The notes under the pieces are model-generated. The model was given only the letters and a program-made list of their open reading frames with translations, was not told where the DNA came from and ran no database searches. A program made the position numbers and the translations under genes. A stretch of DNA of 8,471 nucleotides from an uncultured archaeon (GTDB lineage Archaea; Korarchaeota; Korarchaeia; Korarchaeales; Korarchaeaceae), in NCBI GenBank assembly GCA_938073845.1, contig CALJEO010000114.1:1-8471 (forward strand), read 5' to 3'. Position 1 is the stretch's first letter, and each line of letters begins with the position of its first letter. Positions 1-5,177 of the stretch are shown in pieces.

Positions 1-1
1 A

Positions 2-766
2 CCGACAGTGGGCGCTAACTTCGAGAGGTTCAAGATAAAGGAGCTTGAGTTCAACGTCTGGGACCTGGGCGGCCAGAGGGCGTTGAGGGGTATGTGGGAG
101 GAGTACGCTGAGAAGGCAGATGCCGTCATATTCGTCCTAGATTCAGCTGACAGGGAGAGGTTCAATGAAGCTAAGGAGGAGCTGTGGAGGATAGTTTCAG
201 CAATGAGGAAGGGCAAGCCCCTCCTGGTGATCGCCAACAAGGCAGATCTAGATAACGCAGCCACTGTTATGGAAGTTATTGAGGCCTTGGAGCTCACGAA
301 GCTTGAGGGTATGACTTGGCAGATAGTTTGGGCAAGCGCACTCACTGGATTCGGGCTCTTCGAGGCTTTCGCCTGGATCTATGAGAAGCTGACAGGTAAG
401 GAGGTCTCCCATCCACTGAGGATAGAGGAGCTGATAGTGCTTGATGAGAGGGGTAACCCGCTCATATCCACCACATCGACCACTAGCCTAACGTTAAGCG
501 CCTTCATCTCGCTGGTGAAGAACTACACTATAGAGTCCCTGAGGGACATCCCACAGACGGTAGAGATGAGGGATAAGAAGCTGATAATAGCGATCAGGGG
601 AGGTCTTGTAGGAGCTGCCCTCATACCCAGGTACTCGTCGGAGAGCAAGGTGAAGGCCCTGCTGGTCGATGTACTCAATAACGTCGCTGAGGTCAGGGAT
701 AGGGAGAAGGCCAGGGAGGTCCTGATAAAGGTCGTTGAGAGGTATGTCGAGAGCGAGGGTAGTTGA
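2..766 (+). CDS. Arf-family small GTPase with C-terminal longin-like domain (5' end cut by window)
   Basis: GTP-binding switch protein of the Arf/Sar/SR-beta type, truncated by the window edge. The frame is open from base 2 and reads PTVGANFERF, matching the Arf switch I 'PTxGxN', so the GTG at base 8 is the internal valine of that motif and the P-loop (G1) lies upstream. Visible residues: G3 WDLGGQ at 20-25, G4 NKAD at 79-82, G5 SAL at 112-114; the GTPase fold ends near 133. Residues ~139-250 form a second domain whose predicted order is strand-strand-helix-three strands-two helices (strands near 141-148, 152-157, 184-190, 192-199, 202-209; helices 162-180, 214-232, 234-250), which is the longin order. 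The DLGGQ glutamine is kept, so GTP hydrolysis is plausible. No membrane segment is visible. A longin-like gene follows 15 bp downstream after a GGAGGG ribosome site. The GTPase assignment is strong; the longin label is inference from topology. Confidence 0.9.
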   Translation, partial: PTVGANFERFKIKELEFNVWDLGGQRALRGMWEEYAEKADAVIFVLDSADRERFNEAKEELWRIVSAMRKGKPLLVIANKADLDNAATVMEVIEALELTKLEGMTWQIVWASALTGFGLFEAFAWIYEKLTGKEVSHPLRIEELIVLDERGNPLISTTSTTSLTLSAFISLVKNYTIESLRDIPQTVEMRDKKLIIAIRGGLVGAALIPRYSSESKVKALLVDVLNNVAEVRDREKAREVLIKVVERYVESEGS

Positions 767-781
767 TGCGGAGGGTTATTT

Positions 782-1243
782 ATGATAATTAGGGTCCTCG
801 CTTCCGTTTTAGGTGGCGAAGGCTTCTCAGTCATAGGATTCCATCCCCCCGGTCAGCTCAGCGAGGAGATAGTTAAGTTGGTAGTTAAGGCCTTCCCGAT
901 GTCCGCTTCAGGAGGTGAGGTTGTGAAGTTCAAGCACGCTGGCCTCAGCTTCGTCGGCTGCACGCTCAGGCTGGCGGGTGAGAAGCCCAGGCAGGGCATA
1001 GCTTCCATAGTAGCAATAACAGATGATGAGAGCGAGGTTAAGAGGGTGGAGGCAGGGCTCCTCAAGGTATCTGAGGCCCTCTCTTCGAGGGCTGACATCA
1101 CCTCTGACAGGCTGAGGGAAATACTCCCCGACATCTTCAAATACCTGACTGCCTTCAGGATGGGGGAGGAGGAAGCTGAGAGGAGGGGGGCTGGAGCCCT
1201 TGATAAGGCTATTGAGAGATCAAGAGGGTTCTTCATGATGTGA
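782..1243 (+). CDS. Uncharacterised protein with longin/DENN-like predicted fold, probable partner of the Arf-like GTPase
   Basis: A 153-aa soluble protein that I do not recognise as a named archaeal family. ATG 782 is preceded by GGAGGG (770-775) at 6-nt spacing, 15 bp after the GTPase stop, so the two are probably cotranscribed. Predicted elements follow longin order: strand 2-10, strand 15-21, helix 26-39 (LSEEIVKLVVKAF), strands 46-52, 55-65 and 72-80, helix 83-101, helix 106-124. The order of 'SVIGFHPPG', an LSEE helix ending in AFP, a 'GC' strand and a 'RQGIASIVAIT' strand recalls the N-terminal longin part of eukaryotic DENN-type proteins, which act on small GTPases. That resemblance is from memory of the pattern, not an alignment. 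The tail after residue 127 is charged and probably helical or disordered (EEEAERR). Inferred role: regulator or scaffold of the adjacent GTPase. The gene itself is well supported by codon use and context; its function is uncertain. Confidence 0.75.
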   Translation: MIIRVLASVLGGEGFSVIGFHPPGQLSEEIVKLVVKAFPMSASGGEVVKFKHAGLSFVGCTLRLAGEKPRQGIASIVAITDDESEVKRVEAGLLKVSEALSSRADITSDRLREILPDIFKYLTAFRMGEEEAERRGAGALDKAIERSRGFFMM

Positions 1244-1271
1244 TGGGGGTGGGATCATTCAGTTCTACGGT

Positions 1272-2078
1272 ATGGATCCCTATGTGATGGCTCACTCAAC
1301 CTCTCTCATACTCTGTATCGTCATCGTTTTATACCACCTAGCGACCTTGATCAGATCTAGGCCAAAGGGCCTTAGGGAAGCAGGGCCCACTCTAGCCCTG
1401 ATCGCTGTCTTCCTAACGTTCTCGATAACGGAGATCTCACTGATAAGGTACTATGAGTTAGTAGGAGGCCCCTTCGTAGTGAACATAACTAGGATCACCC
1501 TTGAAGTGGATGCTTGGTTATACGCTCTCGCATCCGTACTCTTAACCTCCTCCGCTGTAGTTATGTTGGCCTTCTACCTCATGGAGCTCAAGGTCCTCTA
1601 CTTGGTCCCATTGGTTGCGACCTCATTATCCATCTACATAACTTACTTCACGTACAGGCTGATGGGGATAGCTTTCTTCGCGTACCTCTCCTTCAACCCC
1701 ATATTGTCCGCTACGATGGCATTAATTATTGGGATGTTCCTACTCCTTGGTCTGGTTGCGGTAGTCCTTTTAATTTACATCTACCTGAGGACCAAGAGCA
1801 TGAGAGCTCTCTCCTTTGCTATAGGTGTTTTCATAATGGGTATGCTTGTCCTCGGAGTAGATTCCTTGATTTCGACCATCCCTATGGCTTTGATCGGAAA
1901 ACCAGCACCTTACAGAGGGGTTTTCTTAGAGATGCTCAGGGATTGGCCCCTAAACATAGTATATATTTTAGCATCTCTCCTGTTCTTCCTAGGGCAGACC
2001 AGGGTTTTGGATGCCCTATTCAGGGCTCCCGGTAAGGAGGAGAAGGCCTGGATAGAGAGGATGATGGAGACCACCTAA
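1272..2078 (+). CDS. Seven-transmembrane protein of unknown function
   Basis: A 268-aa integral membrane protein. Hydrophobic segments lie near residues 9-27, 37-57, 81-104, 107-128, 145-172, 178-205 and 226-242. Positive loops (RSRPKGLR at 28-35, MELK at 104-107, YLRTKSMR at 171-178, and the RAPGKEEK tail) alternate so that the N-terminus should face outside and the C-terminus the cytoplasm. This 7-TM N-out layout resembles archaeal and bacterial sensor-type 7TM modules, but no kinase or other catalytic domain is attached. ATG 1272 lies 28 bp after the previous stop with a G-rich stretch (1245-1253) upstream; ATG 1287 is an alternative start. No better start exists in frame between the previous stop and 1272. 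It probably shares a transcript with the GTPase and longin-like genes and could be their membrane receptor or anchor, which is inference from position only. A T-rich stretch follows the stop. Confidence 0.75.
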   Translation: MDPYVMAHSTSLILCIVIVLYHLATLIRSRPKGLREAGPTLALIAVFLTFSITEISLIRYYELVGGPFVVNITRITLEVDAWLYALASVLLTSSAVVMLAFYLMELKVLYLVPLVATSLSIYITYFTYRLMGIAFFAYLSFNPILSATMALIIGMFLLLGLVAVVLLIYIYLRTKSMRALSFAIGVFIMGMLVLGVDSLISTIPMALIGKPAPYRGVFLEMLRDWPLNIVYILASLLFFLGQTRVLDALFRAPGKEEKAWIERMMETT

Positions 2079-2104
2079 ACTTTTTATTTTTTATTCGTTT
2101 TCCC
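2079..2104 (+). promoter_or_regulatory. T-rich terminator of the upstream operon doubling as ilvD promoter
   Basis: The 31-bp gap between the 7-TM gene and ilvD holds T5 and T6 tracts (2081-2085, 2087-2092) and T4 at 2098-2101, as in archaeal intrinsic terminators. The same stretch places a TATA-like TTTTTATT about 26 nt before ATG 2110, so ilvD may be transcribed as a leaderless mRNA from here. There is no clear Shine-Dalgarno site before ilvD, which fits. Confidence 0.5.
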
Positions 2105-2109
2105 AGGCT

Positions 2110-3771
2110 ATGCTGAAGTGGAGGAGCAGTTCAGTTACTGAGGGGCCCGAGAGGGCTCCCCAGAGGGCTCTCTTCAAGGCTGCAGGCCTGGACGATGAGG
2201 ACCTCAGTAGGCCGTTGGTGGGAGTAGCTAACTCCTGGAACGAGATAGTTCCGGGGCACATGCACCTGGATAAGGTGGCTGAGGCCGTGAAGGAAGGGGT
2301 AAGGGAGGCCGGAGGAACCCCCCTGGAGTTCAACACCATAGCGATATGCGATGGAATAGCGATGGGTCATGAGGGGATGAGGGCTCCCCTGCCGAGCAGG
2401 GAGGTAATAGCTGCCAGCGTCGAGCTGATGGCCAAAGCCCACGCATTCGATGCCCTAGTCCTGGTAAGCTCCTGTGATAAGATAACCCCTGGCATGCTAA
2501 TGGCAGCTGCGAGGCTCAACATCCCAGCGGTTATGGTGAACGGCGGCTGCATGCTCCCCGGCTCTCTGAGGGGGAGGGAGGTGGGGATAAGTCACGTCTT
2601 CGAGGCAGTGGGCCAGTACGCAGCGGGCAAGATCAGCGAGGAGGAGTTGAGGGAGATGGAGTCCCTTGCAGCTCCAGGCCCCGGGTCATGCGCAGGTCTT
2701 TACACCGCAAACACGATGGCGATAGCTGGTGAAGCTCTGGGCATGATACCCGCTGGCACATCAACGATACCTGCAGCCTCCTCGGAGAGGTTGAGGGCGG
2801 CTAGGCAGGCGGGGAGGCTCGTCATGGGGATGCTGGAGAGGGGGATCAGACCTAGGGATATAATGACTTATGAGGCATTCGAGAACGCGATAAGGGTTGA
2901 TGTTGCTCTAGGAGGCTCAACAAATGCTGTGCTACACCTGATGGCAATAGCGAGGGAGGCTGGCATTGAGCTGCCCCTCGAGCTCTTCGATAGGATAAGC
3001 AGGGAGACCCCCCACATAGCCAACCTGAACCCAGCTGGCCCCCACTACGTCAGGGACCTCCACCATGCAGGGGGGGTGCCGGCCATATTCAAGGAGCTGG
3101 CTGACCTCATGCACCTCGATGCAGTGACGGTGAGCGGGGAGACCTGGAGGCAGATAGTCTCTAGAGCTGAGGTGAGGGATAGGAGCGTGATAAAGCCCAA
3201 GAGTGATCCATACCACAGGGAAGGTGGACTAGCTGTCCTCTGGGGCACTCTAGCTCCCAGGGGAGCTGTTGTGAAGCAGACCGCTGTTGATCCTGAAATG
3301 CAGGTCTTTAAGGGATATGCTAAGCCGTTCGATTCGGAGGAGGATGCTGTTAAGGCCCTGTTCGATGGTAGGGTTGCTGAGGGTGATGTAGTGGTGATAA
3401 GGTACGAGGGGCCGAAGGGTGGGCCGGGGATGAGGGAGATGCTGGCAGCGACAGCAACCATAACGGGCATGGGCCTAAGGAGGGTAGCCCTCATCACGGA
3501 CGGGAGGTTCTCTGGAGCCACCAGGGGACCAGCAATAGGCCACGTCTCGCCCGAGGCAGCTGAGGGCGGGCCCATAGCCCTCGTCAGGGAGGGGGATGAG
3601 GTGTTGATAGACATACCGAGGAGGAGGCTCGATCTACTCGTCAGTCAGGATGTTCTGGAGGAGAGGAGGAGGGAGTGGAAGCCCAAGGTGAAGGAGGAGA
3701 CCGGGTTCCTCAGGATATTCTCCATGCTAGCTGAGTCCGCTGATAGAGGAGCTGTCCTGAGGTCAAGCTGA
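2110..3771 (+). CDS. ilvD: Dihydroxy-acid dehydratase
   Basis: Cytoplasmic Fe-S enzyme of the IlvD/Edd family that dehydrates 2,3-dihydroxy-3-methyl acids to 2-oxo acids in valine, leucine and isoleucine synthesis. At 553 aa it is full length. Family motifs are in order: RAPQRAL (15-21), VPGHMHL (47-53), CDGIAMGHEGM (80-90), SCDKITPGM (121-129), GPGSCAGLYTANTM (190-203), GGSTNAVLHLMAIA (268-281), RYEGPKGGPGMREML (431-445) and TDGRFSGATRGPAIGHVSPEA (463-483). Cys122 and Cys194 fit cluster ligands; Asp81, Asp123, Lys124 and Glu443 fit the Mg site; Ser468 fits the catalytic serine. The first motif is PGH as in E. coli and methanogen IlvD, not the PCN of the [2Fe-2S] plant type, which points to an oxygen-sensitive cluster. 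No ilvB, ilvN or ilvC is adjacent, so it stands alone. Some archaeal IlvD proteins also dehydrate sugar acids such as gluconate, so a catabolic role cannot be excluded. Confidence 0.95.
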   Translation: MLKWRSSSVTEGPERAPQRALFKAAGLDDEDLSRPLVGVANSWNEIVPGHMHLDKVAEAVKEGVREAGGTPLEFNTIAICDGIAMGHEGMRAPLPSREVIAASVELMAKAHAFDALVLVSSCDKITPGMLMAAARLNIPAVMVNGGCMLPGSLRGREVGISHVFEAVGQYAAGKISEEELREMESLAAPGPGSCAGLYTANTMAIAGEALGMIPAGTSTIPAASSERLRAARQAGRLVMGMLERGIRPRDIMTYEAFENAIRVDVALGGSTNAVLHLMAIAREAGIELPLELFDRISRETPHIANLNPAGPHYVRDLHHAGGVPAIFKELADLMHLDAVTVSGETWRQIVSRAEVRDRSVIKPKSDPYHREGGLAVLWGTLAPRGAVVKQTAVDPEMQVFKGYAKPFDSEEDAVKALFDGRVAEGDVVVIRYEGPKGGPGMREMLAATATITGMGLRRVALITDGRFSGATRGPAIGHVSPEAAEGGPIALVREGDEVLIDIPRRRLDLLVSQDVLEERRREWKPKVKEETGFLRIFSMLAESADRGAVLRSS

Positions 3772-3813
3772 GATCTTTGAGCCCTCCCGAATGATTCTCT
3801 GGCCAGCCGGATG

Positions 3814-4275
3814 CTAACTTGATAGCTCAGCCGGTAGCTCTCCCTTACTTAACTTCCTCCTCACGTACACCCTGAACATCACCATATAGGCTGTGTAGAA
3901 GAAAACGCCGTAGATGGCGCCTAGGAAGAGCATCGCAACCAAGCTCATGTAACCTAGGCTGATCGTCGGACCCATCAGTTCAACCAGAAGGGGCTCCGAT
4001 ATCCCTAGCCTAGCGATCGGATAAGCTATTATCCAGGAGAGCCACATCCTCGGGAACGGGTGCTTTATCCTCCCGGGCATGGGTACTATCCTCATCAGGA
4101 GATCCAGGTAGTAGGAGAAGGCGAGTAATGGGAGCGCTATCATGACTGCGTAAATGATCCCCTCCCTGGGATTGGGTGAGCTTAGGTAGAGCAGTAAGAT
4201 GCCCGACATGGGTATGAGGCTCACCAGGAGCCCTATCCACCTGACGTAGACGAACTTGGGCGGGGTCCTCAGCAT
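3814..4275 (-). CDS. Four-TM membrane protein of unknown function, last gene of the cupin operon
   Basis: A 153-aa membrane protein with hydrophobic segments near residues 13-32, 39-61, 78-92 and 105-136 and a basic tail (RVYVRRKLSKGE). No family recognised. I chose ATG 4275 because GGAGGGAGAGG lies directly before it on the minus strand and it leaves 17 bp after the upstream cupin stop; the longer frame to 4329 would overlap that cupin gene and adds only an arginine-rich, unconvincing N-terminus. It is probably cotranscribed with the two cupin genes. Codons for residues ~9-36, covering TM1, lie within an 84-bp stretch repeated almost exactly at 6717-6800. The gene converges on ilvD with a 42-bp gap in which no strong terminator is seen. 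Confidence 0.75.
   Translation of the reverse strand: MLRTPPKFVYVRWIGLLVSLIPMSGILLLYLSSPNPREGIIYAVMIALPLLAFSYYLDLLMRIVPMPGRIKHPFPRMWLSWIIAYPIARLGISEPLLVELMGPTISLGYMSLVAMLFLGAIYGVFFYTAYMVMFRVYVRRKLSKGELPAELSS
4170..4253. repeat. 84-bp direct repeat, copy A (inside the 4-TM gene)
   Basis: This stretch matches 6717-6800 at 83 of 84 positions in the same orientation; the only difference is C4233 against T6780. It lies inside the coding region of the 4-TM gene, so it is the likely parent copy. Within it, GGTGAGC (4175-4181) and GCTCACC (4219-4225) form a perfect 7-bp inverted repeat with a 37-nt loop. Homology stops sharply at both ends. Confidence 0.95.
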
Positions 4276-4292
4276 CCTCTCCCTCCGTCGGC

Positions 4293-4712
4293 TCACTCCA
4301 GTATCTCGTAGGGGGACTCCGTGGGCCACCTGGGTATGAGCGGGACGAACATTATGCCGCCGACCACAACGTACCTGAGCAAATCGCTCCCCTTATTGAA
4401 TACCCTGTGCCTGACCCCTTCGGGAAGGTAGACCCCGTAACCCTCCCTCACCTCATACCTCTCGCCCTCAATCTCCACCTCGCCCTGCCCGCTGAGGATG
4501 TAGTAGACCTCCTCGCATCTGTGCCTATGGAGAGGTGTGTGGTGCCCCGGCTCGATCTCCACCACGCCTAGAATCAGTGACCTAGGAGCAGGATTCACAG
4601 TCTCAGGATATATCACCTTCAGATCCCTTACGGGCTTCCTCTCCCCATCTCCTCTCTCCATCGGAGCTCCGCCCGTCACCTCCTCGGGCCTCACCACGTA
4701 CTTGGGCATCAT
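4293..4712 (-). CDS. Cupin-domain protein (single cupin, metal-binding)
   Basis: A 139-aa single-domain cupin, a small beta-barrel that usually binds one metal and acts as an isomerase, oxygenase, lyase or ligand sensor. Cupin motif 1 spans about 56-83 with His62, His64 and Glu68; motif 2 is GVYLPEGVRHRVFN (93-106) with His102, so all four classical ligands are present. Residues 1-40 form an N-terminal arm and 115-139 a C-terminal tail rich in hydrophobics and prolines. The start codon overlaps the upstream cupin's stop as ATGA, and GAGGAGG lies just before it on the minus strand; ATG 4709 is an in-frame alternative. The overlap implies translational coupling of the two cupins. The family is too broad to name a substrate. 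The neighbouring NRAMP-related transporter and second cupin suggest one shared small-molecule pathway, which is inference. Confidence 0.88.
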   Translation of the reverse strand: MMPKYVVRPEEVTGGAPMERGDGERKPVRDLKVIYPETVNPAPRSLILGVVEIEPGHHTPLHRHRCEEVYYILSGQGEVEIEGERYEVREGYGVYLPEGVRHRVFNKGSDLLRYVVVGGIMFVPLIPRWPTESPYEILE

Positions 4713-5056
4713 GGCACCTCCTCAAGGTCCCTCTTAAACGTTTCATGAGGTGGGGAGAAGACCTCTATCACGCGAGTTTCCTCGAGAGCGAGGGCCTCGT
4801 GCTCAACTCCTGATGGGATCACGTAAGCATCACCGGGACCTAGCTCCCTGATCTCGTCACCTATCCTCAGCCTGAGCCTCCCACTGGCCACGTAACCCAC
4901 CTGCTCGTTCGGGTGAGAATGAGCCTTCCCAATGGAGCCCGCCTCCATGCTGACCTCTAGGAGGAGGGTCCTCTCGCCCAGAGCGAGGGTCTTCCTCCTC
5001 ACCCCGGGCCATGTCTCCACCACGCGCGCATCACTCCCCCTGATCGCCTTGAACAT
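4709..5056 (-). CDS. Small cupin protein with HxH...Q...H metal site
   Basis: A 115-aa single-domain cupin, first gene of a leftward operon. The core reads HSHPNEQVGYVASG (46-59) and VIPSGVEHEA (79-88). His46, His48, Gln52 (or Glu51) and His86 match the H-H-Q-H metal site of COG1917-type cupins such as KdgF, which opens unsaturated uronate rings, but many functionally unrelated cupins share it, so no substrate is assigned. I chose ATG 5056 because the product then starts just before the barrel and because a BRE/TATA element lies about 34 nt upstream, giving a leader of only ~8 nt without a Shine-Dalgarno site. The frame stays open to 5236, but that extension is basic, unlike any cupin, and would run through both promoters into the divergent transporter gene. 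Its TGA overlaps the next cupin's ATG. Confidence 0.85.
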   Translation of the reverse strand: MFKAIRGSDARVVETWPGVRRKTLALGERTLLLEVSMEAGSIGKAHSHPNEQVGYVASGRLRLRIGDEIRELGPGDAYVIPSGVEHEALALEETRVIEVFSPPHETFKRDLEEVP

Positions 5057-5084
5057 GTGATGCACAAGGCGCGTTTCATTGAAA

Positions 5085-5101
5085 AAATTTATGAATTTTC
5101 G
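5085..5101 (-). promoter_or_regulatory. BRE/TATA promoter of the cupin operon
   Basis: Read on the minus strand this is CGAAAA followed by TTCATAAATTTT, a BRE-like purine run and an AT-rich TATA box centred near 5090. Transcription would start near 5064, about 8 nt before the cupin ATG at 5056. The box lies in an inverted repeat, AAAATT (5084-5089) and AATTTT (5094-5099), which could be a regulator site. Confidence 0.65.
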
Positions 5102-5122
5102 TGCTCCCGCTCGCCCAAAGAT

Positions 5123-5138
5123 CGAAAAGCTTATATTA
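5123..5138 (+). promoter_or_regulatory. BRE/TATA promoter of the NRAMP-related transporter
   Basis: CGAAAAG followed by CTTATATTA is a near-ideal archaeal BRE plus TATA box centred near 5134. Transcription should start near 5160, leaving a ~17-nt leader that contains the ribosome binding site. It lies about 44 bp from the divergent cupin promoter and shares the same CGAAAA upstream element. Confidence 0.75.
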
Positions 5139-5167
5139 GTTACCTTAAGGGACCTCGGCAACCATCG

Positions 5168-5174
5168 GGTGATC
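5168..5174 (+). promoter_or_regulatory. Strong Shine-Dalgarno site GGTGATC
   Basis: GGTGATC is exactly complementary to the conserved GATCACC at the 3' end of archaeal 16S rRNA and ends 3 nt before ATG 5178. It decides the start of the transporter gene and argues against the longer frame from 5079. Confidence 0.75.
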
Positions 5175-5177
5175 ACC

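Noticed and set aside
8..10. GTG as the start of the Arf-like GTPase gene
   Set aside because: The frame is open to base 2 and the codons before and after it spell the Arf switch I motif PTVG; the P-loop must lie upstream, so the gene is cut by the window.
1514..2035. 173-codon frame overlapping the 7-TM gene
   Set aside because: Composition is rich in Cys, His and Pro with no domain; the 7-TM frame has regular membrane segments and a consistent charge pattern.
3045..3614. 189-codon open frame antisense to ilvD
   Set aside because: It lies fully opposite strongly conserved ilvD codons, lacks any recognisable domain or ribosome site, and is expected by chance opposite a G+C-rich gene.
4276..4329. 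Longer 4-TM protein starting at 4329
   Set aside because: It would overlap the end of the cupin gene by 37 bp and ignore the GGAGGG ribosome site placed just before ATG 4275.
5079..5177. Longer transporter starting at 5079
   Set aside because: It starts upstream of the BRE/TATA box at 5123-5138 and of the perfect Shine-Dalgarno site; ATG 5178 fits both.
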